NCBI RefSeq assembly: GCF_031348265.1 | Contig: NZ_CP133771.1 | Span: 5,270,001-5,334,000, forward strand | From: Streptomyces collinus | Lineage (GTDB): Bacteria > Actinomycetota > Actinomycetes > Streptomycetales > Streptomycetaceae | Direction: 5' to 3' | DNA length: 64,000 nucleotides | Shown: positions 17,524 through 25,068 of the stretch, piece after piece | Layout of the letters: the number at the start of each line of letters is the position of its first letter | How positions within the stretch are numbered: the first letter of the stretch is position 1 | Made by a program: the position numbers and the translations under genes | Notes under the pieces: generated by a model | Database searches by the model: none | What the model was told of the DNA's origin: nothing | What the model saw: the letters and a program-made list of their open reading frames with translations, nothing else

Positions 17524-19962
17524 TTACCGGACCTCGTCCCCATCCCCGGCATGGCTGAGCTCGATGTCGTGGTCATCCGCGCCCGCGCCCGGGACCGTCA
17601 ACTGTGCCGCCCGGGGCGGGTAGCCGGTCGCGATGACCGTGTACGCGCCGGCGTCCAGGTCGGAGAAGGCGTACGCCCCGTCGACGCCGGTTCGCGTCGT
17701 GGCGACCACGTTGCCCGCCGCGTCCACCAGCGTCACCCGCGCGTCGCTCAGCGGCGCGTCCCCTCCGCACACCGTGCCCCGCACCTGCGCGCCGGGCCGC
17801 AGTTCGAGCTCGACCCGGGTGGTCCCGGCTCCGCTGATCTCGACGACCTGGGCCAGCGGCCGGTGCTTGGGGGAGCTGGCCGCGAGGGTCACCGGCCCCG
17901 GCACCAGGCCGGTGACCGTGAACTCGCCCAGCACGTCCGTCCGCTCGGTGGCCAGCACCTCCCCCCGAACGTCCGTCATGATGACCACGGCGTCGGCGAC
18001 CGGAGTCCCGCCGTCCGCGGAGCGCACCACGCCGTCGAGGCCGCTGGTGCCGCTCAGCAGCACGTCGTACGCCCGCGGTTCACCGGTGACGACGATCGTG
18101 GAGGCCTGCGGCTGGTGGCCCTCCGACGCGGCGATAAGGACATACGATCCGGCGCCCGGAGCGTCCACGCCGTACGACCCGTCGCTCCGCGAGACCGACC
18201 GCCCGAGCTGCTTGCCGCCCAGAGAGATCAACGTCACGGCGGCCCCGCCGGCGGCGCCCCGGTCGGCCCCCAGCACGCGGCCCCGCACAGGGATCCCGGC
18301 ACGTTGGGCAGTGGTCACTGTCGCCTCGGCAGGCGCTCCGTCGGACGGTGTTCCGACAACCGGCTCGCCGGCCGAGGCACCCGCCGTCACTTCCGACACC
18401 GGCGCGTCCGTCACCTCCGGCACCGGCACGTCCATCACCTCCGACTCTGGCGCGTCCGTCACCTCCGGCACCGGCGCCTCCATCATCTCCGGCTCTGGCG
18501 CGTCCGGCACCGGCGCGTCCGCCGCCGGCGCCTCGGCAGCTTCCGTCCCCCGCTGCCGCGGGATGAACGAGGCGACCGCGAAGGCGAGCAGCGCGGCCCC
18601 GGCCCCGATGGCCAGGACGACCTTGAACCCGTCTTGGGACGGCAGGGGCGTCCGCCCGAAGTCGGTCGTCATCTGGGCCAGGATCACCCCGGCCACAGCG
18701 CTGGCGGTCGATGTACCGATGGACCGCATCAGTGTGTTGAGGCTGTTCGCCGCGCCCGTTTCCGAGGCCGGGACGGCGCCCATGATGAGCGCGGGCATCG
18801 AGCCGTAGGTGAAGCCGATGCCGGCGCCGATGACGCAGGTGACGAGCACGAAGTGCCAGAGCTCCGACATCAGCACGATGTTCAGCCCGTACCCGGCTGC
18901 CACGATGAGGGCGCCGACCATCAGGGTGATCTTCGGGCCCTTGGCCTTGGACAGGGCGGCGGACACCGGAGCCGTGGCCATCATGACCAGTCCGGACGGA
19001 GCCATCGTCAGCCCGGCGACGAGCAGCGACTTGCCGAGACCGTAACCGGTCGCCTCGGGCAACTGCAGGAGCTGCGGAATGACCAGGGACATCGCGAACA
19101 TCGCGAACCCGACGGCGATGGAGGCGAGGTTGGTGACGAGCACCTGACGGCGGGCGGTGGTCCGCAGGTCGACCAGCGGCTCCCTGACCCGCAGCTCCCA
19201 CCATCCCCACACCAGCAGCACGACGACGGCCGCCGCGAACAGGCCGAGGGTGGTGCCGCCGCTCCAACCCCAGTCGCCGCCCTTGGAGATGGCCAGCAGC
19301 AGTGACACCAGACCCGCCGCCATGCCGATGCCGCCGACCAGGTCGAAGCGCCCGCCGGTACGCACCTTCGACTCCGGCACGATGGCCGGCACCAGCACGA
19401 GGGCGACGACGCCCAGCCCGGCGGAGGCCCAGAACAGGGCGTGCCAGTCGAAGTTGTCCGCGATGAGCGCGGCGGCGGGCAGTCCGAGGGCGCTGCCCAC
19501 GCCGAGTGAGGCGCTCATCAGCGCGGTCGCCGAGCCGAGCCGTTCGGCGGGCAGTTCGTCCCGCATGATGCTGATGCCGAGCGGGATCACGCCGGAGGCG
19601 AGGCCCTGCAGCGCCCGGCCCGCGATCATCGGGGCGAGCGAGTCGCTGAGCGCTGCGGTGACCGAGCCGGCCACCAGCATCACGAGGCTGATCAGCAGCA
19701 TCCGCCGTTTGCCGTACATGTCGCCGAGCCGGCCCGTCATCGGGGTGGCGACGGCGGCGGCGAGCAGGGTGGCGGTGACGGCCCAGGCGGTGTCCGAGGC
19801 GGGGGCGTTGAGCAGCCGGGGGAGCTCCGGGACGATCGGGATGACCAGAGTCTGCACCAGCGAGACCACGATCCCGCCGAAGGCCAGGACCGCGACGACG
19901 GCGTTCGCCCGTGGTGCCGCGGGCTCCCCGGTGTCGGCGGGTCGGGGAAGGGCATGGGACAT
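17524..19962 (-). CDS. DHA2-type MFS transporter fused to carboxypeptidase-regulatory-like domains
   Basis: An 812-aa fusion. Residues 1 to about 470 are a drug:proton antiporter-type MFS domain with about 14 helices and motif A as GRLGDMYGKRRMLL. Residues about 475-545 are an Ala/Pro/Glu/Val linker built from repeats of APVPEVTD type. The C-terminal 265 residues contain three beta-sandwich repeats of the CarboxypepD_reg/CNA-B-like type; each has a pattern like G-x-V-x-G-x-DG-x-Y-x-V, as in SRSDGSYGVDAPGAGSYVLI and GVDGAYAFSDLDAGAYTVIA. With an even helix number, both ends of the MFS domain and the C-terminal domains would be cytoplasmic. The substrate is unknown. A palindrome overlaps the promoter region upstream. 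Confidence 0.9.
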   Translation of the reverse strand: MSHALPRPADTGEPAAPRANAVVAVLAFGGIVVSLVQTLVIPIVPELPRLLNAPASDTAWAVTATLLAAAVATPMTGRLGDMYGKRRMLLISLVMLVAGSVTAALSDSLAPMIAGRALQGLASGVIPLGISIMRDELPAERLGSATALMSASLGVGSALGLPAAALIADNFDWHALFWASAGLGVVALVLVPAIVPESKVRTGGRFDLVGGIGMAAGLVSLLLAISKGGDWGWSGGTTLGLFAAAVVVLLVWGWWELRVREPLVDLRTTARRQVLVTNLASIAVGFAMFAMSLVIPQLLQLPEATGYGLGKSLLVAGLTMAPSGLVMMATAPVSAALSKAKGPKITLMVGALIVAAGYGLNIVLMSELWHFVLVTCVIGAGIGFTYGSMPALIMGAVPASETGAANSLNTLMRSIGTSTASAVAGVILAQMTTDFGRTPLPSQDGFKVVLAIGAGAALLAFAVASFIPRQRGTEAAEAPAADAPVPDAPEPEMMEAPVPEVTDAPESEVMDVPVPEVTDAPVSEVTAGASAGEPVVGTPSDGAPAEATVTTAQRAGIPVRGRVLGADRGAAGGAAVTLISLGGKQLGRSVSRSDGSYGVDAPGAGSYVLIAASEGHQPQASTIVVTGEPRAYDVLLSGTSGLDGVVRSADGGTPVADAVVIMTDVRGEVLATERTDVLGEFTVTGLVPGPVTLAASSPKHRPLAQVVEISGAGTTRVELELRPGAQVRGTVCGGDAPLSDARVTLVDAAGNVVATTRTGVDGAYAFSDLDAGAYTVIATGYPPRAAQLTVPGAGADDHDIELSHAGDGDEVR

Positions 19963-20019
19963 GGCCGGGCCTCCATAGGGGCGTCAAGGAACAGCGCGAC
20001 CCGACCAAGCTAAGCCAAT

Positions 20020-20038
20020 TGATTGACTTAAGCAATCA
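20020..20038. promoter_or_regulatory. Candidate operator/promoter of the MFS fusion gene
   Basis: An inverted repeat tgattg-N7-caatca sits about 58 bases before the start of the MFS fusion gene. Read on the minus strand, TTGCTT and TAGCTT spaced by 17 bp overlap it and could be the minus-35 and minus-10. This layout suggests repression by an unlinked regulator; no regulator gene is adjacent. Confidence 0.45.
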
Positions 20039-20078
20039 GATCCAGATGTGCGCGCGACGATCGCGGCACACTGGCCCC

Positions 20079-20291
20079 ATGTCCTCACGTCGCAGAGTCT
20101 GCCCCGAGTGCCGTCGCGAGATCGCCGTCGTCGCCGGTCGGTACGCGCGCCACGACCCGCCCGGCGCCCGTGAGCACGGCGAACTCACCTCGTGTCCGGG
20201 CTCCCGCCGCCAGGCCCGCCCGGGTCCCGAGCAACCGTCCCTGGACGGCTACACGGTCCCGGACTTCCCTGGCCAACTGCCCCTGTTCTAG
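20079..20291 (+). CDS. Small CxxC protein, unknown
   Basis: A 70-aa protein beginning MSSRRRVCPECRREIAVVAG, with one CxxC and a later single Cys (SCPGSRR), and ending in the hydrophobic PDFPGQLPLF. It could be a half zinc ribbon or a small redox or RNA-associated protein. It is transcribed divergently from the MFS fusion gene. Its codon bias is normal for the genome, which supports it being a gene, but I do not recognise a named family. ATG 20079 is the start that includes the conserved-looking Cys motif. Confidence 0.65.
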   Translation: MSSRRRVCPECRREIAVVAGRYARHDPPGAREHGELTSCPGSRRQARPGPEQPSLDGYTVPDFPGQLPLF

Positions 20292-20336
20292 GCCCCGGCC
20301 ACGCGGCCGCTTCTAGGCCCCGGCCACGCGGCCGGC
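20287..20336 (+). repeat. Tandem 25-bp repeat, two copies
   Basis: Two adjacent copies of a 25-bp unit (ttctaggccccggccacgcgg plus ccgc or ccgg) run from the stop codon of the small protein into the spacer. Each can form a GC hairpin (ggccccggcc.../...ggccg). Terminator function is possible. Confidence 0.8.
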
Positions 20337-20344
20337 CGCGAACC

Positions 20345-21001
20345 TCAGTTCCCCGCCACCGACTTCACCGCCACCGAGACCGGCGTCGGCCCGCTGATGA
20401 GCTCCAGAGTGAGCCCGGCCGTCGCGGAGGTGTCCACCAGCTCCGCCAGCACGGCGGCCACGTCGTCGCGCGGGATCGGGCCGCGGCCCGTACGCGCCTC
20501 CAGGCGGACGAGACCGGTGCCGGCGTCGTTGGTGAGCTGGCCGGGGCGCAGAACCGTCCAGTCCAGGGCGTGCAGACCTCGCACGTACGCGTCCGCCTCG
20601 CCCTTGGCGCGCAGATACACGTCGAAGATCTCGTCCCCCTGGTGGCGCGGGTCGGCGCCCATGGACGACACGATCACGAAGCGCCGTACGCCCGCCTGCA
20701 CCGCCGCGTCCGCGAAGAGGACCGCCGCGGCCTTGTCCACCGTGTCCTTGCGGGCCACCCCGCTGCCCGGCCCCGCGCCCGCCGCGAAGACCGCCGCGTC
20801 GGCGCCCCTGAGCCGCTCCGCGACCTCGTCCACGGACGCCGACTCCAGGTCGAGCACGACCGGTTCGGCACCGGCCTCCCGCAGATCGTCGGCCTGTTCG
20901 GCCTTGCGGATGATCCCCGCAACCTCGTCCCCGCGCGCGGCGAGCAGCCGCTCCAGCCGCAACGCGATCTGACCATGACCACCAGCGATGACAATGCGCA
21001 T
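20345..21001 (-). CDS. NAD(P)-binding Rossmann-fold oxidoreductase (SDR/NmrA-like)
   Basis: A 218-aa protein of the atypical short-chain dehydrogenase type. The N-terminal nucleotide-binding motif is MRIVIAGGHGQIALRLERLL (GxxGxxG variant). DLES and AVFAAGAG mark the following strands, VIVSSMGADPRHQ carries the Ser, and WTVLRPGQLTND is the strand typical of NAD(P)H-binding epimerase-like proteins. No classical YxxxK is present, as usual for this subfamily. The frame stays open upstream through tandem repeats, but ATG 21001 begins exactly at the Rossmann motif. The substrate is unknown. Confidence 0.85.
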   Translation of the reverse strand: MRIVIAGGHGQIALRLERLLAARGDEVAGIIRKAEQADDLREAGAEPVVLDLESASVDEVAERLRGADAAVFAAGAGPGSGVARKDTVDKAAAVLFADAAVQAGVRRFVIVSSMGADPRHQGDEIFDVYLRAKGEADAYVRGLHALDWTVLRPGQLTNDAGTGLVRLEARTGRGPIPRDDVAAVLAELVDTSATAGLTLELISGPTPVSVAVKSVAGN

Positions 21002-21014
21002 GCCTTCGACCGTA

Positions 21015-21230
21015 CGCCTCGACAGCACCGTCCGCCGCACGGCTGGGCTACGCCCGCCGCAGGCTTTCGTGCGCCTGGACAGCACCGTCCGCCGCACGGC
21101 TGGGCTACGCCCGCCGGAGGCTTTCGTGCGCCTGGACAGCACCGTCCGCCGCTCGGCTGGGCCACGCCCGCCGCAGGCTTTCGTGCGCCTCGGCAACATC
21201 GCCCGACGCACGAGTGGGCCAAGCGGCCGG
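21015..21230. repeat. 57-bp tandem repeat, three close copies plus a degenerate fourth
   Basis: Units begin at 21015, 21072, 21129 and 21186 (period 57). The first three differ by a few bases and the fourth is degenerate. Each contains gctgggctacgcccgcc and ggctttcgtgcgcct. The array fills most of the spacer between the oxidoreductase and the amidohydrolase, 14 bp upstream of the former gene's start. The period is 19 codons, so frames stay open through it, but no protein family is visible. The rest of the spacer, to 21362, holds a shorter repeat built on cctacggcccctcc-like units. Confidence 0.9.
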
Positions 21231-21362
21231 GCCCGGCCGGCCCGGCGGCACACCCCGCCGCAGGGCCTCACGGAACCTCGTCCCGCCCCTGCCTCCGCAG
21301 GCCCAACGGCCTCTCACCCGCCCCTACCGCCGTAAGCTCTACGGCCCCTGCCGCCGCAAGTC

Positions 21363-22622
21363 CTACGGCCCCTCCCCCCGCCCCTGCCGCGGCAGCCCCA
21401 GCTCCACCGAGGCCGCCGAACTGCAGTACTCCCGCACCGCGCTGGTCCGCGCCACCACGCGCCCCTGGTGCACGACGATCCGGCTGTACGCCAAGGACAG
21501 CACCCCCGCGAGCCGGTCTCCGCGCACCGCTAGCAACTCGGCCGGGAAACCCGCCTCCACCCGCACTTCGGGCAGCCCCAGCACCGCCCGCGCCGAGGAG
21601 CTCACCGCGTCGTACGCCTCCTCGGGGGCCAGCCCGTAGCGCGAGGCCAGCAGGAAGGCCGCCTCCAGCGGGTCGCCGCGCCCCACCGGGTTGGACACGT
21701 CCCGCAGCGCCCCGCTCCCGGCGGCCACCCGCACCCCGGCCGCGCGCAACAGCCGTACGGGGGCCGCCCCGCGCCGGTCGACGCCGCCGCAGCCGCCCTG
21801 GGGCAGGCACACCACCGCCACCCCGGCAGCAGCGAGTTGGTCGGCCGTCCGCGAGGCCACCTCGGAGGGCAGCCGGCCGAGATCGCCGCAGGGGCTGAGG
21901 GACACCCCGGGGCGCAGACCGCCCGCCATGGCCGCGAGCCGGGACAGCCGGGCCGGGTCCCCGGCGTCCGTGTGCAGGTCGACGGGGCAGCCGTGCTCGG
22001 AGGCCATCTCCAGGACCGCCTCCACGTACCCGGTCGGGTCGGGGTCGAGGTCCGGCCGGCCGCCCACCACCGAGGCGCCCATCTTCACCGCGTCCCGCAG
22101 CATCGCGAGCCCGTCCGCACCGGCGACCCCGGTCAGCACCCGGGGCATCGCCACCGTCGTCAGCTCCGCCAGCCCGCGCAGCGCGCGCCGCGCCTGCAGC
22201 ACGGCCGTGAGCGCGCCCAGGCCCTGGACGTCCCCCACGCGCACGTGGGCCCGCAGCGCCGTGGCCCCGTGCCCGAGCTGGAGCAGTGCGGCCTCCGTCG
22301 CCCGGCGCTGCACGTCCTGCGGCTCGTACGAGACCGGCCCCCCGGTGTCCGCCGACAGGGCCGTGTCGGCGTGGGCGTGCGGCTCGGCGGGAGCCGGCAG
22401 CAGCAGATAGCCGCTGAGGTCCACGCGTGCCCCGCACGCGCGCGTGCCGCCCGCCCCCAGGCTGCCGGCCGTGCCGACCGCCTCGATACGCCCGCCGCCC
22501 AGCCGTACGTCCACGGTCCGGCCGTCGGTGAGCCGCGCCCCGCACAGCAGCAGCGACGACGGGTCGGCCGGACCCGGCGAGGACGACGGGGGCGGTGGTG
22601 GCTGCGGCCGGCTGTCGGGCAT
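21363..22622 (-). CDS. Amidohydrolase family protein (cytosine deaminase-like)
   Basis: A 419-aa protein of the metal-dependent amidohydrolase superfamily. A small N-terminal beta domain (LLLCGARLTDGRTVDVRLGG) precedes the barrel. The first metal motif appears as EPHAHADT, the HxHxDT form seen in cytosine deaminases, and VDLHTDAGD resembles the second metal strand. GSGALRD replaces the typical late Asp region. The C-terminus returns to the beta domain (GRVVARTSAVREY). The substrate is uncertain; N-acyl or pyrimidine amidines are possible. The long Pro/Ser-rich start (MPDSRPQPPPPPSSS) suggests the true start could be slightly downstream. Confidence 0.8.
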   Translation of the reverse strand: MPDSRPQPPPPPSSSPGPADPSSLLLCGARLTDGRTVDVRLGGGRIEAVGTAGSLGAGGTRACGARVDLSGYLLLPAPAEPHAHADTALSADTGGPVSYEPQDVQRRATEAALLQLGHGATALRAHVRVGDVQGLGALTAVLQARRALRGLAELTTVAMPRVLTGVAGADGLAMLRDAVKMGASVVGGRPDLDPDPTGYVEAVLEMASEHGCPVDLHTDAGDPARLSRLAAMAGGLRPGVSLSPCGDLGRLPSEVASRTADQLAAAGVAVVCLPQGGCGGVDRRGAAPVRLLRAAGVRVAAGSGALRDVSNPVGRGDPLEAAFLLASRYGLAPEEAYDAVSSSARAVLGLPEVRVEAGFPAELLAVRGDRLAGVLSLAYSRIVVHQGRVVARTSAVREYCSSAASVELGLPRQGRGEGP

Positions 22623-22858
22623 CGCACTCCAGGGGCTCGGGCTGGCGCGGGAGGACGCATGATCACGCAGAGTGAGACGAGCCTAGGACGGCCCCCCGCC
22701 CGCGGCGGGGAGGAGCGTAAAAGTCGTACCGGCGTGGTCCGCTCGCGGAACGGAAGGGGTCCACGAGGCCGCCGGGAGGACGGTCCGGGCGCCCGGAGCG
22801 GGGGCCTCGAAACGGATTTGGGTGAACGGCGGCGGAGCGTGTAATGTCTTCATCGCTC

Positions 22859-22931
22859 GCCCCAATAGCTCAGTCGGCAGAGCGTCTCCATGGTAAGGAG
22901 AAGGTCAACGGTTCGATTCCGTTTTGGGGCT
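22859..22931 (+). tRNA. tRNA-Thr (GGT)
   Basis: A 73-nt tRNA. Acceptor arms gccccaa/ttggggc, anticodon stem tctcc/ggaga with loop atggtaa (anticodon GGT), and T-arm aacgg-ttcgatt-ccgtt. No encoded CCA. It lies 47 bases before tRNA-Met. Confidence 0.95.
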
Positions 22932-22978
22932 CTGGTGTGACTGGCTCTCGTCGCAAGACGGGGTCCGGACCACATCAA

Positions 22979-23051
22979 AGCGGTGTAGCTCAGTCGGTAG
23001 AGCAAGCGGCTCATAATCGCTGTGTCACCGGTTCAAGTCCGGTCACCGCTA
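22979..23051 (+). tRNA. tRNA-Met (CAT)
   Basis: A 73-nt tRNA. Acceptor arms agcggtg/caccgct, anticodon stem agcgg/tcgct with loop ctcataa (anticodon CAT), and T-arm accgg-ttcaagt-ccggt. It pairs at position 1-72, so it is an elongator rather than an initiator. It lies 90 bp upstream of rpmG, a common actinobacterial arrangement. Confidence 0.95.
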
Positions 23052-23141
23052 CTGACAGTAGCCGATTGCGGGGTCGGTCCTTCGATCGGCTACTCTTTCT
23101 TGCGTTGAACAAGTCCATCCGTTCGTCTTAGGAGCACTCAC

Positions 23142-23306
23142 GTGGCTGCCACCGACGTCCGCCCGAAGATCACGCTGGCCTGCGTGGAGTGCAAGGAGCG
23201 GAACTACATCACCAAGAAGAACCGGCGTAACAACCCGGATCGTCTTGAGATGAAGAAGCACTGCCCGCGTTGCAACGCGCACACCGCGCACCGCGAAACG
23301 CGATAA
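23142..23306 (+). CDS. rpmG: 50S ribosomal protein L33
   Basis: A 54-aa ribosomal protein starting at GTG 23142 (MAATDVRPKITLACVECKE...). It keeps two CxxC pairs (CVEC and CPRC), so it is the zinc-binding C+ form. Streptomyces often carries a second, zinc-free C- paralogue under Zur control elsewhere. An AGGAG ribosome site precedes the start. It is probably co-transcribed with the tRNAs upstream. Confidence 0.96.
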   Translation: MAATDVRPKITLACVECKERNYITKKNRRNNPDRLEMKKHCPRCNAHTAHRETR

Positions 23307-23319
23307 TTCAGGCTCGTAC

Positions 23320-23355
23320 GCGAGGCCGTTCCCGAGAGATCGGGGGCGGCCTCGC
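23320..23355 (+). terminator. Hairpin after rpmG
   Basis: A 9-bp stem (gcgaggccg / cggcctcgc) with further partial pairing inside, 13 bases after the rpmG stop and before the dehydratase genes. Confidence 0.55.
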
Positions 23356-23407
23356 GTCGTTGTAGGGACCCGTACCGGTCAGTAGAGCTACCAGGAGGTA
23401 CCGAGCC

Positions 23408-23860
23408 ATGGCGCTCGACCAGTCCTTCGTGGGGCGGACGTACCCGCCCACCGCGCCTTACGAGGTGGGCCGGGAGAAGATCCGTGAGTTCGCCGAGGCG
23501 GTCGGGGACGCCAACCCGGCGTACACGGACGCGGAGGCCGCAAAGGCACTCGGGCACCCCGACGTGATCGCCCCGCCGACCTTCGTCTTCGCGATCACCT
23601 TCAAGGCCGCCGGGCAGGTCGTCCAGGACCCACAGCTCGGCCTGGACTACAGCCGCGTGGTGCACGGGGACCAGAAGTTCGCCTACCGCCGCCCGGTCCG
23701 GGCCGGCGACCGGCTCACGGTCACCTCGACCATCGAGGCCGTCAAGTCCCTCGCGGGCAACGACATCGTGGACATCCGCGGTGAGGTGCACGACGAGGCC
23801 GGCGAGCACGTCGTGACCGCCTGGACCAAGCTCGTGGCCCGCGCGGCCGAGGAGGCGTGA
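23408..23860 (+). CDS. MaoC-like N-terminal dehydratase domain protein (HadA/UPF0336 type)
   Basis: A 150-aa hot-dog-fold protein (MALDQSFVGRTYPPTAPYEVG...). It matches the UPF0336/FAS1-like dehydratase half that pairs with a MaoC partner, as HadA does with HadB in mycobacterial FAS-II. It lacks the catalytic Asp-His motif and is expected to form a heterodimer with the next gene product, stabilising the substrate channel. The AGGAGG ribosome site is strong. The stop overlaps the next start by four bases (GTGA), supporting a complex. Confidence 0.88.
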   Translation: MALDQSFVGRTYPPTAPYEVGREKIREFAEAVGDANPAYTDAEAAKALGHPDVIAPPTFVFAITFKAAGQVVQDPQLGLDYSRVVHGDQKFAYRRPVRAGDRLTVTSTIEAVKSLAGNDIVDIRGEVHDEAGEHVVTAWTKLVARAAEEA

Positions 23861-24297
23861 GCGACCCCATGACCGCGAAGATCTCCTACTCCGACGTCGA
23901 GGTCGGCACCGAACTGCCCGCCCAGACCTTCCCTGTGACCCGCGCGACCCTCGTGCGCTACGCGGGTGCCTCCGGCGACTTCAACCCGATCCACTGGAAC
24001 GAGAAGTTCGCCAAGGAGGTCGGCCTGCCGGACGTCATCGCGCACGGCATGTTCACCATGGCCGAGGCGATCCGTGTGGTCACCGACTGGACCGGCGACC
24101 CGGGCGCGGTCGTCGAGTACGGCGTCCGCTTCACCAAGCCGGTCGTCGTCCCGAACGACGACCGGGGCGCCGTGATCGAGGTCGCAGGCAAGGTCGCCGC
24201 CAAGCTCGACGACAACACGGTCCGCGTGGACCTGACCGCGACCAGCGCCGGGCAGAAGGTGCTGGGCATGTCCCGGGCGGTCGTGCGACTGGCCTGA
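23857..24297 (+). CDS. MaoC family (R)-specific acyl dehydratase (HadB-like)
   Basis: A 146-aa catalytic hot-dog hydratase/dehydratase. The active-site motif YAGASGDFNPIH supplies Asp41 and His46 of the R-hydratase signature. GTG 23857 overlaps the previous gene; an internal ATG four codons later is an alternative. With its partner it probably dehydrates a (3R)-hydroxyacyl thioester in lipid metabolism. The gene order rpmG, UPF0336, MaoC, murB (here with a transporter module inserted before murB) is typical of actinobacteria. Confidence 0.9.
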   Translation: MSDPMTAKISYSDVEVGTELPAQTFPVTRATLVRYAGASGDFNPIHWNEKFAKEVGLPDVIAHGMFTMAEAIRVVTDWTGDPGAVVEYGVRFTKPVVVPNDDRGAVIEVAGKVAAKLDDNTVRVDLTATSAGQKVLGMSRAVVRLA

Positions 24298-24317
24298 GTC
24301 GCGAGAACTACCTGCTG

Positions 24318-24348
24318 AGGGGCGCTTCCCGTGAGGGGGAGCGCCCCT
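24318..24348 (+). terminator. Hairpin after the dehydratase pair
   Basis: A 9-bp stem aggggcgct / agcgcccct followed by TG, 20 bases past the stop. It separates the dehydratase operon from the TetR gene. Confidence 0.7.
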
Positions 24349-24383
24349 TGGGCGTCCCCTGGGCGGATGACCGCTTGACATGG

Positions 24384-24401
24384 TTAGTGATTGAGCACTA
24401 A
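24384..24401. promoter_or_regulatory. TetR operator 1 within the regulator promoter
   Basis: An 18-bp inverted repeat, ttagtg-attgag-cactaa, immediately after a TTGACA minus-35 (24375-24380) and 10 bp before the regulator start. Its outer half-sites match those of a second palindrome before the MFS gene, so it is probably the autoregulatory site. Confidence 0.72.
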
Positions 24402-24411
24402 CTTCGAATGC

Positions 24412-24966
24412 ATGGCAAGGATGAGTGCGGAAGAGCGACGTGAGAGCGTCATCCGGGCGGCGATGACCGAGTTCGCCCGCGGCGGCTACCACGGCACCTC
24501 GACCGAGGCGATCGCCCGCCGGGTCGGTGTCTCGCAGCCGTATCTCTTCCGCCTCTTCCCGGGCAAGAAGGCGATCTTCCTGGCGGCGGCCGAGCGGTGC
24601 GTCGAGGACACGATCCGGATGTTCGCGGAGGCCGCCGAAGGGCTGGAGGGTGAGGATGCCCGCCACGCCATGGGTGCTGCGTACGTCGAGACCATCTCCG
24701 AACAGCCGGAACGGCTGATGATGCAGATGCAGATGTACCTCGCCGTGGCGGCCGCGGAGGAGGAAGGGGACCGCGAGTTCGGCGAAGCCGTACGCGCGGG
24801 CTGGATGCGACTGTGGGACACCATTCACCTGCCGCTGGGTGCCGACGCCCACGAGACGACGACCTTCCTCGCCCAGGGCATGCTCATCAACTGCCTGGTG
24901 GCCATGGGCTTCCCGGCCGATCACAGGGTCTGGGCCGGACTGAGTCCGTCGGAGTCCGACGGCTGA
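24412..24966 (+). CDS. TetR/AcrR family regulator
   Basis: A 184-aa repressor. The N-terminal HTH is seen in EFARGGYHGTSTEAIARRVG and VSQPYLFRLFPGKKAIF, the TetR consensus. The C-terminal ligand domain is helical with a Met-rich stretch (RLMMQMQMYL). ATG 24412 is preferred over a TTG at 24391, which lies inside the operator palindrome. The adjacent exporter gene and shared operators indicate local control of efflux, presumably released by binding the exported compound. The ligand is unknown. Confidence 0.88.
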   Translation: MARMSAEERRESVIRAAMTEFARGGYHGTSTEAIARRVGVSQPYLFRLFPGKKAIFLAAAERCVEDTIRMFAEAAEGLEGEDARHAMGAAYVETISEQPERLMMQMQMYLAVAAAEEEGDREFGEAVRAGWMRLWDTIHLPLGADAHETTTFLAQGMLINCLVAMGFPADHRVWAGLSPSESDG

Positions 24967-25019
24967 CATCAACGGCAGACATCAGGACGAGGAGGCAGGT
25001 CCTTTCATGACCTCGAAAG

Positions 25020-25037
25020 TTAGTAATCAATAACTAA
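25020..25037. promoter_or_regulatory. TetR operator 2 before the MFS gene
   Basis: An 18-bp palindrome, ttagt-aatcaata-actaa, 31 bp upstream of the exporter start. Arms and total length match operator 1, while the spacer differs. Confidence 0.72.
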
Positions 25038-25068
25038 TCGTTCACGGCACACACTCCATGGGGGAGCG

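Noticed and set aside
21015..21230. Possible CRISPR array
   Set aside because: The units are contiguous and similar along their whole length, with no unique spacers and no cas genes.
20988..21335. Repeat-coding small plus-strand frame over the 57-bp array
   Set aside because: The repeat is 19 codons long, so all frames stay open; there is no ribosome site or family and it overlaps the oxidoreductase start.
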